64,000 nt of DNA from Pacificitalea sp040119125 (GTDB taxonomy: Bacteria; Pseudomonadota; Alphaproteobacteria; Rhodobacterales; Rhodobacteraceae): positions 62,001-126,000 of the forward strand of contig JBEDTR010000004.1 in the NCBI GenBank assembly GCA_040119125.1, written 5' to 3'. Each line of letters starts with the position of its first letter. Position 1 is the first letter of the stretch. This document shows positions 15,375 through 24,843 of this stretch, one piece after another. The notes under the pieces were generated by a model, which had not been told where the DNA came from, did no database searches, and saw only the letters and a program-made list of their open reading frames with translations. Position numbers and translations under genes: made by a program.

Positions 15375-17937
15375 TGACGATCCGCCCCGGCACTATGATC
15401 AGCTTCTTCGGGGCGGTCCCCTCCGGAAGCGCCCTGCGCACAGCATCGGTCTCCAGCACCAGTTTTTCAACTGCTTCGCGCGACGCATCGGCGGGCACGG
15501 TGATTTCGCCCCGTCTCTTGCCGTTGATCTGGATGGGGAGTGTCACGCTGTCCTCGACCAGCATTGCTGCGTCGGCGACCGGCCATGCAGCCTGCGCGAC
15601 CAGACCTTCGGCGCCGTCTGTCAGCAGATGCCAGATTTCCTCGGACAAATGCGGGGTCATCGGTGACATCAGTTGCGCCAGCACCCGCATCGCCTGTGCC
15701 CGGATCGGCAAGGTGGCGTCAGATTTCGCTATGGCATTGGCAAATGCATAGAGCCGCGCGATGGAGCTGTTGAAGGCGAAGCCTTCGATTCCCTCGGTCA
15801 CCTCGGCAATCGCGCGATGGATGGTGCGCAGCAGCGGCATGTCACGCGCGGGCGCCGGGGTCAGATCCTCGGGCGTTGCGGCGCGCATGTCGGCATCGAT
15901 GGTGCTGGCCAGCCGCCAGACCCGCTGCAAATGCTTGTAGGACGCCTCGGCCCCCGATGCCGTCCATTCCACGTCGCGCTCCGGCGGGCTGTCGGACATG
16001 ACGAACCAGCGCGCAGTATCGGCGCCATAGGCCTCGACGATCGAGACCGGATCGACGACGTTTTTCTTGGATTTCGACATCTTGGCCGAGGGGATGATCT
16101 CAACCTCCGTGCCATCCGCCAGCCGCCCGTCGGTGACATCCTCGGGCAGGTGATAGACGGGGCGGCCCTTCTCGTCGCGGGTCAGGTAGATCTCATGCGT
16201 GACCATGCCTTGGGTGAACAGCGCGTTGAACGGCTCGCGCGCGGTTTCGGGCAGATGACCCGTCACCTGCATCGCGCGGGCAAAGAACCGCGAATAGAGC
16301 AGATGCAGAATCGCATGCTCGATGCCGCCAATATATTGATCGACATTCATCCAGTAGGCGGCGTCCTCCGCATCGGTCGGGGTCTCGGCACGCGGTGCGG
16401 TAAAACGCGCATAATACCACGAGCTGTCGACGAAAGTGTCCATCGTGTCGGTTTCGCGCCGCGCCTCCGCACCACAGGCGGGGCAGGGCACATCGCGCCA
16501 TGTGGGGTGCCGGTCCAGCGGATTGCCCGGCTGGTCGAAAGACACGTCATCGGGCAGGCGCACCGGCAGGTTTTCTTTCTTTTCGGGCACTACGCCGCAG
16601 GTGTCGCAATGCACCACCGGGATCGGGCAGCCCCAATAGCGCTGACGGCTCAGACCCCAATCGCGCAGGCGGTATTTGGTGACGCCATGGCCGACGCCAT
16701 TTTCTTCGCAGAAGGCAATCGCGGCATCGACGCCGTCGGCCCCGGTCTGCACCGGCGTGCCTGCAAAGCCGCGGACATAATGCACGGGCTCGGTCTTCGG
16801 CGGCACGAAGGCTTCGGTCAGCTGCGCGTCCTCGGCATCCTTCTCGACGAAGACCGGGGGAATCGGCAGGCCGTATTTCGTGGCGAAGTCGAAATCTCGC
16901 TGATCATGGGCCGGGCAGCCGAAAATCGCGCCGGTGCCGTAATCCATCAAGATGAAGTTGGCGATGTAGACCGGCAATTCCCACGCCGTGTCGAACGGGT
17001 GGCGCACGGTCAGGCCGGTGTCAAAGCCGCGTTTCTCCGCCTTTTCCAGCGCTTCTTCGGTGGTGCCGGTGCGACGGCATTCGGTGCAGAAGGCGGCCAG
17101 TTCAGGGTTGTCGGCCTCCAGCGCGCGGGCCAGCGGATGGTCGGGAGAAATGCCCACGAAGCTTGCGCCCATCAGGGTGTCGGGGCGCGTGGTGTAGACC
17201 TCGATCCGGTCGTGGCCCACAGATTCGGCGTCCAGCGAGAAGGCGAATTGCAGGCCGCGCGACTGACCGATCCAATTGGCCTGCATCAGGCGCACCTTCT
17301 CGGGCCAGTCCTCCAGCGTGTCGAGCCCGTCGAGCAGATCCCCCGCCATGTCGGAGATCTTGAAGAACCATTGTGTCAGTTCACGCCGCTCGACCGGCGC
17401 GTCGGACCGCCAGCCCTTGCCGTCGATCACCTGCTCATTGGCCAGAACGGTCATGTCCACGGGATCCCAATTCACCACCGCGTTCTTGCGATAGATTAGC
17501 CCGGCCTCGAGCATGTCCAGAAACAGCGCCTGCTGCTGACCGTAATATTCCGGGTCGCAGGTGGCGAATTCCCGAGACCAGTCGATCGACAGGCCCAGCG
17601 GCTTCATCTGGTCGCGCATCGTGGCGATGTTGGCGTAGGTCCAGTCCTTGGGGTGCCCGCCCGAGGCCATCGCCGCATTTTCGGCGGGCATGCCGAACGC
17701 GTCCCAGCCCATCGGGTGCAGCACGCTGAAGCCGCAGGAACTTTTGTAGCGCGCGACCACGTCACCCATCGTGTAATTGCGCACATGGCCCATATGGATG
17801 CGGCCCGACGGGTAGGGAAACATCTCCAACACATAGTATTTCTCGCGGGCGGGATCGCGGGTCGCGGTAAAGACGCCCGCGTCGTCCCACGCGGCCTGCC
17901 ATTTGGGTTCGATCTCGGCGGGGGAGAGGCGGGACAT
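15361..17937 (-). CDS. leuS: Leucyl-tRNA synthetase
   Basis: An 858-residue class I aminoacyl-tRNA synthetase. The HIGH motif appears as HMGH at 48-51 within PYPSGRIHMGH. The KMSKS loop (AKMSKSKKNVV) is near residue 620. The CP1 editing domain with its threonine-rich region (TTRPDTLMG) and the zinc segment with paired Cys (CDTCG, then CPACG) lie between them. The anticodon-binding and C-terminal domain ends RIVNVVV. RBS AAGGA precedes the ATG. Full length for the bacterial family. Confidence 0.98.
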   Translation of the reverse strand: MSRLSPAEIEPKWQAAWDDAGVFTATRDPAREKYYVLEMFPYPSGRIHMGHVRNYTMGDVVARYKSSCGFSVLHPMGWDAFGMPAENAAMASGGHPKDWTYANIATMRDQMKPLGLSIDWSREFATCDPEYYGQQQALFLDMLEAGLIYRKNAVVNWDPVDMTVLANEQVIDGKGWRSDAPVERRELTQWFFKISDMAGDLLDGLDTLEDWPEKVRLMQANWIGQSRGLQFAFSLDAESVGHDRIEVYTTRPDTLMGASFVGISPDHPLARALEADNPELAAFCTECRRTGTTEEALEKAEKRGFDTGLTVRHPFDTAWELPVYIANFILMDYGTGAIFGCPAHDQRDFDFATKYGLPIPPVFVEKDAEDAQLTEAFVPPKTEPVHYVRGFAGTPVQTGADGVDAAIAFCEENGVGHGVTKYRLRDWGLSRQRYWGCPIPVVHCDTCGVVPEKKENLPVRLPDDVSFDQPGNPLDRHPTWRDVPCPACGAEARRETDTMDTFVDSSWYYARFTAPRAETPTDAEDAAYWMNVDQYIGGIEHAILHLLYSRFFARAMQVTGHLPETAREPFNALFTQGMVTHEIYLTRDEKGRPVYHLPEDVTDGRLADGTEVEIIPSAKMSKSKKNVVDPVSIVEAYGADTARWFVMSDSPPERDVEWTASGAEASYKHLQRVWRLASTIDADMRAATPEDLTPAPARDMPLLRTIHRAIAEVTEGIEGFAFNSSIARLYAFANAIAKSDATLPIRAQAMRVLAQLMSPMTPHLSEEIWHLLTDGAEGLVAQAAWPVADAAMLVEDSVTLPIQINGKRRGEITVPADASREAVEKLVLETDAVRRALPEGTAPKKLIIVPGRIVNVVV

Positions 17938-18009
17938 CGGGCATATCCTTCAGAAAAGCGGGCTCAGGAGCGGATGGAATCAGGCATGATGCGCAAGGCA
18001 CCACGTAAA

Positions 18010-18033
18010 ACGCCGGGCGCAGGGGCCCGGCGT
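18010..18033 (-). terminator. Rho-independent terminator of the DUF3576 gene
   Basis: Minus-strand stem ACGCCGGG / CCCGGCGT with an eight-base loop, followed by TTTTACG. It lies 64 bases after the DUF3576 stop and before leuS, which suggests leuS has its own promoter or depends on read-through. Confidence 0.7.
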
Positions 18034-18096
18034 GTTGTCTAATAGGGGGCGTCGCGCGCGTCCACACCCCGCAAGCGCCGCGCGAGCGGCACCTGC

Positions 18097-18651
18097 TCAG
18101 AGATCGGCGTCGCGCAGGCGCAGCTGACGGGCGCGGGTCAGGATCGCATCTTCGATGGCGCGCTGCACATCCGCGCTGACCGGGCCGGAGCGCGAGGCCA
18201 GAGCCACCCGCAGCGACCGCGCGTCGAGCGCCGGATCCTGCACATAGACCGTCGCGCGATAGGCCGTGCCGCCGCCCGGCGGAGTGCCGTAGCCCATGAC
18301 GATCACGCCCGAAAACGGATCGACCTGCTGGACGGGCATGAAATTCAGCACGTCGAGCGAAGCGTTCCAGATATAGCGATTGACGCTGACGGTGGTGTTG
18401 GGATCGTCGTTATTCTCGAACAGGTCAAAGAATGACGAGCGGTTCGAACGATCCTCACGGGTGAGCGCGTCGCGTGCGGCACGCTGCTGGTCGGCGCGCT
18501 CGCGGGACTGGGTATTGGCCGGGTCGAGCGCGGCGCTGTTGCCGCCCCGTCCAAACAGGCCGCTGTCGCCGCTGCCGATTCCACCACAGGCTGCCAGCGT
18601 GGCGATCAGGGACGCGCCCAGGGTCAGGCGGGCGGCTGTTCTGACGGTCAT
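18097..18651 (-). CDS. DUF3576 domain lipoprotein
   Basis: A 184-residue predicted lipoprotein with a lipobox LAAC near residue 22, followed by a Gly/Ser-rich linker. The remainder matches the DUF3576 pattern: SVNRYIWNASLDVLNFMPVQQVDPFSGVI, then a beta-rich end VYVQDPALDARSLRVAL. The function is unknown. The location just upstream of leuS is conserved in alphaproteobacteria. RBS GGAGG precedes the ATG. The domain resembles secreted envelope-assembly proteins, but this is speculative. Confidence 0.88.
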   Translation of the reverse strand: MTVRTAARLTLGASLIATLAACGGIGSGDSGLFGRGGNSAALDPANTQSRERADQQRAARDALTREDRSNRSSFFDLFENNDDPNTTVSVNRYIWNASLDVLNFMPVQQVDPFSGVIVMGYGTPPGGGTAYRATVYVQDPALDARSLRVALASRSGPVSADVQRAIEDAILTRARQLRLRDADL

Positions 18652-18882
18652 GATCTGTGCCCCTCCGGTGTTTTGCTCTGTCTAGCCGAGCGGTTATGGC
18701 CGGACAAGGCTTAACAAAGCCGGGCGCGCCTCGCCACTGTGGCAAAGCTGCACCAATTCATTCGGCCTGTTGGGGGGGCGGTCTCGCCCAGCTTGCAATG
18801 AATGGGGGTTTGGCGCGAAAGAAGGTCATGCCCAATCTGGAATGCCGGGTTGCGGTGCACCTTTTAGACACGAGGGAAAACG

Positions 18883-19884
18883 ATGAAAAAGGTTCTTCTC
18901 GCCTCCACCGCACTGGTCGGCTTTGCTGGCGCCGCGGCTGCTGAGGTTACCATCACCGGTTCGGCCGAAATGGGTATCTACGGCGGTTCCGAAATGGAAA
19001 CGCAATTCTTCCAGGATCTGGACGTGAACTTCTCCATGTCCGGCGAAACCGACGGCGGCCTGTCGTTCGGCGCTTCGGTCGACCTGGACGAGTCCGACGA
19101 TGACGGCGGCGCAACCGGTTCGGGCGCATTCGCTCCCAACGACGACGGCGGCGCGACCATCTTCGTCTCCGGCGGTTTCGGCACCGTGACCATGGGCGAC
19201 ACCGACGGTGCCATGGACTGGGCTCTGACCGAAGCTGGCAACATGGGTAACCCCGGTTCCATCGCTGACGACGAGACCAGCCACGCCGGTTACCTCGGCG
19301 CGTATCTCGACGGCGGCTATGACGGCCAGATCGTTCGTTACGACTACGCCATCGGCGACTTCGCATTCGCGATCTCCACCGAAATGGACGACTCCGGCGA
19401 CCGCGATGCCGGCTACGCCCTCGGCCTGAAATACGCCACCATGGTTTCCGGTGTCGATATGGCCTTCGGCTTCGGCTACCAGACTGTTGATGCTGGCGGT
19501 GACGACTTCTTCGGCAGCTCCTTCGACGTTGATGTCGACGCAGTTGGCGTTTCGGCTGTTGCTACTCTGGCTTCCGGCTTCACCGGCGGCATCGAGATCA
19601 CTCAGATCTCCGCAGAAATCGACGGCGGCCCCTTCGACGGTGACGACGCTGACATCATGCACTACGGTCTGGGCTTCGGCTACGAAACCGGCCCGCTGGC
19701 AATGCACATCAACTACGGTCTGTTCGAAGGCGACGATATCGCTGACTTCGACGGCATCGGTGTTGCAGTTGGCTACGACCTGGGCGGCGGCGCTTCCGTG
19801 CTGGCCGGCTACGGCAACTCCAACTTCCTGGACGACGACGCGGACTTCGACACGTTCTCCGTCGGCCTGTCCATGTCCTTCTGA
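18883..19884 (+). CDS. Outer-membrane porin, Rhodobacter type
   Basis: A 333-residue general diffusion porin. A signal peptide (MKKVLLASTALVGFAGAAAA) is followed by VTITGSAEMGIYGG, typical of Rhodobacteraceae porins. The mature protein is very rich in Asp and Gly, with repeated DDDGG loops and alternating hydrophobic strands, and it ends in a C-terminal Phe (GLSMSF) that is the usual outer-membrane assembly signal. Length suits a 16-strand trimeric barrel. RBS GAGGGAAAA. The codons are strongly biased to C-ending choices, suggesting high expression. It is ended by two terminators in tandem. Confidence 0.93.
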   Translation: MKKVLLASTALVGFAGAAAAEVTITGSAEMGIYGGSEMETQFFQDLDVNFSMSGETDGGLSFGASVDLDESDDDGGATGSGAFAPNDDGGATIFVSGGFGTVTMGDTDGAMDWALTEAGNMGNPGSIADDETSHAGYLGAYLDGGYDGQIVRYDYAIGDFAFAISTEMDDSGDRDAGYALGLKYATMVSGVDMAFGFGYQTVDAGGDDFFGSSFDVDVDAVGVSAVATLASGFTGGIEITQISAEIDGGPFDGDDADIMHYGLGFGYETGPLAMHINYGLFEGDDIADFDGIGVAVGYDLGGGASVLAGYGNSNFLDDDADFDTFSVGLSMSF

Positions 19885-19908
19885 TCCTACCGGATCTTTG
19901 GATAAGAG

Positions 19909-19932
19909 AGAGCGGGTCTTCGGGCCCGCTCT
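19909..19932 (+). terminator. Porin terminator 1
   Basis: Stem AGAGCGGG / CCCGCTCT followed by TTTCTTTT, 24 bases after the porin stop. Confidence 0.88.
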
Positions 19933-19941
19933 TTTCTTTTG

Positions 19942-19965
19942 AACCGGTGCCAATTGGCGCCGGTT
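19942..19965 (+). terminator. Porin terminator 2
   Basis: Stem AACCGGTGCC / GGCGCCGGTT (one T-G pair) with an AATT loop, followed by TTCTTTT. It lies 9 bases after the first terminator, so transcription past the porin should be very low. Confidence 0.82.
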
Positions 19966-20039
19966 TTCTTTTGGGCCGGTTTCCTTTTTCAGCGCAGCGG
20001 ATTAGTCAGAAAGCCTGATGAACCACAGGGCAGGCGCGT

Positions 20040-21506
20040 ATGGCAAAGGCTGATCCCAATTCCGTCCAAGGCCGTTTCGAGGTCGCACAAGCCTTGCAAT
20101 CCAAGGGCCGGCTTTCCGAGGCACGCGCTATTTTGCAGGCGCTGCTTCTGCGCGCTCCAAAAGTCGCGCAAATCCATTTTCAACTCGGTCAGATCGCCGC
20201 CGTTGACGGCCAAACAGATCAGGCGGCGACCCATTACGCGAATGCCGCGACGCTTGCGCCGTCGGAGCCTGCCATCCCCCGTGCCGAAGTGGCGCTCCAC
20301 ACCGCCGCCGGAAACGCGGATGCCACTCTCGCCGCGCATGATCGGCTCATCGAATTGATGCCTGATCAGGTGAAACCCCGCGCTGACAAGGCGCTTTACC
20401 TACAGCAGATCGGACAATTTGACGCCGCCCGCGCCGAATTCCGCCGCGCCTTGAAACGCGCGCCTTGGGATGGGGAAATTTACCGTCTGATGGTCGCGGG
20501 CGAGAAGATCGCCCCCAATGCGCCTGTCATCGCCGATATGCAGAAGGCTTTGCGCCATCCCCGCTGCACTGGGCGCGCGCGCATCCACATGAATTTCGCG
20601 CTGGCAAAGGCGATGGAGGATGCCGGGCGGCATGAGCGCGTCTTCCACTATCTTCGGCCCGCCAACTCGGAAACGCGGGCTATGCATCCCTATGATCCGC
20701 AGTCATGGGACGCCGAAGTCGATGGCTGGCTGCGCTTGTTCGACGGGATGGAATTCGACGCGCCATCCGAGCCTGCCTCCGACAGCCCGATCTTTGTCAC
20801 TGGCCTGCCGCGTAGCGGCACCACACTGATCGAGCAAATCCTTGCCCGGCACAGCGAAGTGTCCGCCGGCGAAGAAATGAACCTGCTGCGCCGGATGGCC
20901 TATGCTCGACTGCGCTATCCCGGTGCGCAGCCTCTGCCGATCACCAATCTATCCCGCTCGGATATCCGCGCTTTGGGCGACAGCTATGTGTCGGCGGCGC
21001 AGAAGCGTCTGGGAACACAGGCGCGGTTTACCGACAAATCGATTCAGTCCTATTTAATGACCGGGTTGATCCGACAGGCACTGCCGGGGGCGCGGGTTAT
21101 CGTGGTGCGCCGCGATCCCCGCGACGTGGCCCTGTCGATCTACAAGAACGTCTTTGCGGAGGGCACCCATCGCTACGCCTACGATCTGAACGACCTTGCT
21201 CATTATTGTAAGGCGTTCCTGCGGGTGCTGGACTATTGGCGTGACCGTCTGCCCGGCGGGTTCGAGGAGGTCCATTACGAGGATCTCGTGGCCGATCCGG
21301 AGCCGCAAATTCGTGCGCTGATCGCGGCGGCGGGACTTCCCTGGGAGGATGGCTGCCTAGAGACTGGCGGCGTATCCGGACGGGTGCGCACGCTTAGCAT
21401 CTATCAGGTGCGTCAGCCGATCTACGCGTCATCCCGGCGAGCCTGGGAACGTCACGCCGACGAAATGGCGCCATTCATTACTGCCATGGGGGACCGTTTG
21501 TCATGA
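20040..21506 (+). CDS. TPR-containing sulfotransferase
   Basis: A 488-residue protein. The N-terminal ~170 residues hold tetratricopeptide repeats (for example the helices AQALQSKGRLSEARAILQAL and RADKALYLQQIGQFDAARA). The C-terminal half is a PAPS-dependent sulfotransferase. Its 5'-phosphosulfate loop is GLPRSGTTLIEQIL near residue 260, and its 3'-phosphate site is VVRRDPRDVALSIYKN near residue 355. It probably sulfates a protein or glycan; the substrate is unknown. The stop overlaps the yggS start (ATGA). Strong terminators isolate it from the porin. A separate sulfotransferase is at 38.8 kb. Confidence 0.9.
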   Translation: MAKADPNSVQGRFEVAQALQSKGRLSEARAILQALLLRAPKVAQIHFQLGQIAAVDGQTDQAATHYANAATLAPSEPAIPRAEVALHTAAGNADATLAAHDRLIELMPDQVKPRADKALYLQQIGQFDAARAEFRRALKRAPWDGEIYRLMVAGEKIAPNAPVIADMQKALRHPRCTGRARIHMNFALAKAMEDAGRHERVFHYLRPANSETRAMHPYDPQSWDAEVDGWLRLFDGMEFDAPSEPASDSPIFVTGLPRSGTTLIEQILARHSEVSAGEEMNLLRRMAYARLRYPGAQPLPITNLSRSDIRALGDSYVSAAQKRLGTQARFTDKSIQSYLMTGLIRQALPGARVIVVRRDPRDVALSIYKNVFAEGTHRYAYDLNDLAHYCKAFLRVLDYWRDRLPGGFEEVHYEDLVADPEPQIRALIAAAGLPWEDGCLETGGVSGRVRTLSIYQVRQPIYASSRRAWERHADEMAPFITAMGDRLS

Positions 21507-22159
21507 GCCTATCCGACATCAAGCAGCGCATCGCCAAGGCCGAATCCCGTGCAGGACGCGCGCCGGGCTCGGTGCAGCTGGTCGCTGTTTCGAAAGTGCA
21601 GCCCGACGCCCGTGTGCGTGACGTGCTGAGTGAGGGACATCGCCTGTTCGGTGAGAACCGGGTGCAGGAGGCTGCGGGCAAATGGCCGGACTTCCGCGCC
21701 GCGTTTGACGGCGTGTCCGTGCATCTGCTGGGGCCGCTGCAAAGCAACAAAGCGCGTCAGGCCATGGAGTTGTTCGACGCCATCCATTCCGTTGATCGCC
21801 CGAAACTTGCCCGAGCCATTGCGCGATTGGCGCAGGAACTGGGTCACTGCCCGGAGCTGTTTTTGCAGATCAATACGGGTGAGGAGCCGCAGAAGGCAGG
21901 CGTGCTGCCAGCCGAGGCCGACAGTTTCGTGGCCGAGGCGCGTGCGCTAGACCTCCCGGTCTGCGGCCTGATGTGTATTCCGCCCGTGGAGGAGGAGCCA
22001 AGCCTGCATTTTGCCCTGCTGCGCAAGATCGCGGAACGCAACGGCTTGTCCGGCCTGTCGATGGGGATGAGTGGCGATTTCGAAACCGCCATCGGGCAAG
22101 GCGCAACCCATGTCCGCGTCGGCTCCGCAATCTTCGGCGCGCGAGACACGACGGGCTGA
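21503..22159 (+). CDS. yggS: PLP homeostasis protein YggS
   Basis: A 218-residue fold-type III PLP-binding protein without known catalytic activity, involved in vitamin B6 and amino acid homeostasis. The PLP lysine is in VAVSKVQPDA, and family markers GENRVQEA, HLLGPLQSNK, LFLQINTGEEPQKAG and GLSMGMSGDFETAIGQGATHVRVGSAIFG are visible in successive parts. Length is typical. Overlap with the preceding sulfotransferase gene implies co-translation. Confidence 0.95.
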   Translation: MSLSDIKQRIAKAESRAGRAPGSVQLVAVSKVQPDARVRDVLSEGHRLFGENRVQEAAGKWPDFRAAFDGVSVHLLGPLQSNKARQAMELFDAIHSVDRPKLARAIARLAQELGHCPELFLQINTGEEPQKAGVLPAEADSFVAEARALDLPVCGLMCIPPVEEEPSLHFALLRKIAERNGLSGLSMGMSGDFETAIGQGATHVRVGSAIFGARDTTG

Positions 22160-22238
22160 GCCGGGCGCAGCAGGCACCTTGGGCGGCGGGTCCCGATGCG
22201 CCTCAGCACTGTCTGGATGAACCTGTCACAAATGAAAA

Positions 22239-22260
22239 AAGCGGGCCCTGTGGCCCGCTT
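22239..22260. terminator. Bidirectional terminator between yggS and the IalB-like gene
   Basis: Stem AAGCGGGCC / GGCCCGCTT with a CTGT loop. The minus-strand side is followed by TTTTTTCATT, a strong U-tract; the plus side by CTTCATCTCT. Confidence 0.87.
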
Positions 22261-22285
22261 CTTCATCTCTCGCCGTCGGGCGCGT

Positions 22286-22816
22286 TCAGCCCGTGCAGCG
22301 GCTTTCGGCCTCATCCAGCGCGGCGGTAAAGCCAAGCAGGGAGAACGAGTCCTTCGTGTTGGTGCCCCGCTCGGAGCGAGCGCTCAGCGTGGCTTCTGCA
22401 CCGCGTTTCATCTCGGTGATGATCTTGGCATCATCCGATGCGGATGCGGGCCAGGCCCACTCGCCTTCGGTGAACAGCTCATAGCTGTTGCCACCGATCT
22501 GCATCGTCACGGTCGAGCCGGGCGCGAACGGATAGCCGCCGGTAAACGACAACTCCCCTTCCACATCCGAGCCGGGACGATAGGCCACGAATAGCAAAAT
22601 ATCCCCGCGCCGCACCGCAACGACACGGCCGTCGCGGGTGTTCACGGTTTCCTTCGGGGCTGATACGCTCCAGCACTCGGTCGGGTCGCTTTCGATGAAA
22701 ACGCTCCAGTCGGTCTTGGCCGCGACACGGTTGGTTGATTCCTGCGCCACAAGCGGCAGCGCCGCCATAAGGGCGACGGCACCGGCGATCAGTCCGGTCT
22801 TGATCCGGGTAGTCAT
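22286..22816 (-). CDS. Invasion-associated locus B (IalB) family protein
   Basis: A 176-residue exported protein. The ATG at 22816 follows GGAGG and yields a signal peptide MTTRIKTGLIAGAVALMAA cleaved near VAQ. The mature domain shows the IalB pattern: DWSVFIESDPTECWSVSAP, a beta-rich core, and GEWAWPASASDDAKIITEMKRG, with two Cys (ECW and SRCTG) that could form a disulfide. The IalB family was named for Bartonella invasion, but in free-living alphaproteobacteria the role is unknown. A terminator follows. Confidence 0.85.
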   Translation of the reverse strand: MTTRIKTGLIAGAVALMAALPLVAQESTNRVAAKTDWSVFIESDPTECWSVSAPKETVNTRDGRVVAVRRGDILLFVAYRPGSDVEGELSFTGGYPFAPGSTVTMQIGGNSYELFTEGEWAWPASASDDAKIITEMKRGAEATLSARSERGTNTKDSFSLLGFTAALDEAESRCTG

Positions 22817-22979
22817 AATTCTACAGCCTCCAGCTGTCTCTGCCTCGTTCTCCGCCATGGAGGTCGCTGCCCGACCTTTTCGGGTGGCGGATCGAATTTC
22901 AACTCGCTAAGCCAAGAATAACGCAAAAGTGGGGCACGCCGAAAGCCCTGTTGGCGGAATTCTGCTGGGAGAAGCGGGC

Positions 22980-23972
22980 ATGAGCGCGGTGGATCTTGTC
23001 GAATTGTGGCGTGGGCCGTTTCTGGAAAGTGTTCATCGCGGCCACGCCGTCATCTGTCGCGCCGACGGCGAGGTCGTCGAAAGCTGGGGCGATCCACAGC
23101 AGCTGATCTTTCCGCGCTCCTCGGTCAAGATGATCCAGGCGCTGCCCCTGCTGGAGAGCGGGGCCGCGCGCGGCGCGGGGTTGGGGGCGGAACAACTGGC
23201 GCTGGCCTGTGCCTCTCATCAGGGTGCGGCGATCCATACCGACCGGGTGCGGCGCTGGCTTGACGTGCTGGACCTTGATGAACATGCGCTGCGCTGTGGA
23301 CCACAGATGCCGCGCGATCCCGCCGCGCGCGATCATATCACCTGCGCCCACGGTCATGCCGGTCAAATGCATAACAACTGCTCGGGCAAACATGCAGGTT
23401 TCCTGACGCTGAACCGGCATCTGAGCGGGGGCAGCGAATATATCGATGTCGCGCACCCGGTGCAGAAGGCCGTGCGCGCGGCATTCGAAGAGGTCACGGG
23501 CGAGACCAGCCCCGGTTATGGCATCGATGGCTGTTCCGCCCCGAATTTTGCCTGCACCGTCACGGGGCTGGCGCGGGCAATGGCGGGGTTCGCCGGTGCG
23601 CGTGAGGGCAATGCGCGCGGCGACGCGCAGGTCGCGCTGCGGACGGCCATGATGCTGCATCCCGATCTAGTCGCAGGCGAAGGCCGGGCCTGCACCGAAC
23701 TGATGCGCGCAATGGGCGGCAAGGTTGCGATCAAGACCGGGGCAGAGGCGGTTTTTGTCGCGATACTTCCAGAACAGCAGCTCGGCATCGCGTTGAAGAT
23801 CGAAGATGGCAGCACCCGCGCCGCGGAATGTGCTATTGCCGCTCTCCTCGTCCGGCTAGGGGTGCTTGATCCCCTGCATCCCGCAACCTTGCGTCGCATG
23901 AACGTGCCGCAGATCAACAGGCGTGGCATCGATACCGGTATCCTCAAACCGACGGATGCGTTGACGGTCTAG
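22980..23972 (+). CDS. L-asparaginase, ReAV (Rhizobium etli) type
   Basis: A 330-residue enzyme of the Asparaginase_II (PF06089) family, unrelated to the E. coli asparaginases. The Ser-x-x-Lys dyad is in RSSVKMIQALP and the second catalytic/metal element Cys-x-x-Lys is in NNCSGKHAGFL. A further conserved GCSAPNFACT occurs mid-protein. It would hydrolyse asparagine to aspartate and ammonia in the cytosol. The ATG at 22980 follows GGGAG; an in-frame GTG further upstream lacks an RBS. Divergent from the IalB-like gene. Confidence 0.88.
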   Translation: MSAVDLVELWRGPFLESVHRGHAVICRADGEVVESWGDPQQLIFPRSSVKMIQALPLLESGAARGAGLGAEQLALACASHQGAAIHTDRVRRWLDVLDLDEHALRCGPQMPRDPAARDHITCAHGHAGQMHNNCSGKHAGFLTLNRHLSGGSEYIDVAHPVQKAVRAAFEEVTGETSPGYGIDGCSAPNFACTVTGLARAMAGFAGAREGNARGDAQVALRTAMMLHPDLVAGEGRACTELMRAMGGKVAIKTGAEAVFVAILPEQQLGIALKIEDGSTRAAECAIAALLVRLGVLDPLHPATLRRMNVPQINRRGIDTGILKPTDALTV

Positions 23973-23999
23973 GTGCTGTGCAGTGCGTGCTCCGGTCGT

Positions 24000-24800
24000 T
24001 TAAAGCAGGCCATGCGCGCGAAAGCTCAACTCCTTCTCCTTGCCCACGATCAGATGGTCATGCAGCGTGAGACCAAGCGCATCCGCGGCCTCCGCAATGC
24101 GGCGGGTCATGGTGATGTCAGCATCTGATGGCGTAGGGTCGCCCGAGGGGTGGTTATGGACCAAGATCAGGGCGCTGGCGTTTAACTCCAGCGCACGTTT
24201 GACGACTTCGCGCGGGTAGACCGGAACGTGATCAACCGTGCCATCGGCCTGTGCCTCATCCGCGATAAGGACATTCTTACGATCCAGATAGAGCACACGG
24301 AACTGTTCGGTTTCGCGATGCGCCATGGTCGTGTGGCAGTAATCCAGAAGCGCCGTCCAGCCCGACATCACGGGCCGGTCGATGACCCGTGAGCGCGCCA
24401 TGCGATGCGCGGCGGCTTCGACCAGCTTCAGGTCGGTTACGGTCGCCGCGCCGAGCCCTGGCACCTGTTGCAACCGCGCGGCGGAGGCTGAAAGCACCCG
24501 GTTGAAATCTCCGAACGTGTCCAGCAGCCTGCGGGCCAATGGCTTGACGTCGCCGCGGGGCAGGGCCCGGAAAAGGATAAGTTCCAGAAGCTCGTAATCA
24601 GGGATCGCCCGAGCGCCGCCCTGATCGAACCGGTCGCGCAGCCGCTGCCTGTGCCCGCGCACATATCCGGGTTGGGGTGGGGCAGGACGTTTAGGGACCA
24701 CGCGACTGCCCGGCTCCTCCGGGGATGGGAGAGTGACCGCCTTCGATGAGGACGCAAAAAGGGGCAAGGGCCCTTCAGAGAAATGGCGCGGCGGACACAT
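24000..24800 (-). CDS. radC: RadC family JAMM/MPN protein
   Basis: A 266-residue protein of the RadC family. A helix-hairpin-helix region (LQQVPGLGAATVTDLKLVEA) is followed by an MPN/JAMM domain with the metal motif LVHNHPSGDPTPSDADI. The old assignment to DNA repair is disputed; JAMM folds are usually isopeptidases or nucleic-acid processing modules. The ATG at 24800 was chosen because it starts 44 bases after the dedA stop; an ATG further up (24884) would add 28 non-conserved residues and overlap dedA. Both starts have weak RBSs. Confidence 0.88.
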   Translation of the reverse strand: MCPPRHFSEGPLPLFASSSKAVTLPSPEEPGSRVVPKRPAPPQPGYVRGHRQRLRDRFDQGGARAIPDYELLELILFRALPRGDVKPLARRLLDTFGDFNRVLSASAARLQQVPGLGAATVTDLKLVEAAAHRMARSRVIDRPVMSGWTALLDYCHTTMAHRETEQFRVLYLDRKNVLIADEAQADGTVDHVPVYPREVVKRALELNASALILVHNHPSGDPTPSDADITMTRRIAEAADALGLTLHDHLIVGKEKELSFRAHGLL

Positions 24801-24843
24801 GCCGTCACATTGCTGCCTGAGTCGTAAATATTCGGTAAAGACC

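Noticed and set aside
15673..17499. 608-residue plus-strand frame over leuS
   Set aside because: Antisense to a complete leucyl-tRNA synthetase; no family features.
18826..19953. 375-residue minus-strand frame over the porin
   Set aside because: Antisense of a highly biased porin gene; its Val/Gly/Ala composition is a mirror of the porin codons.
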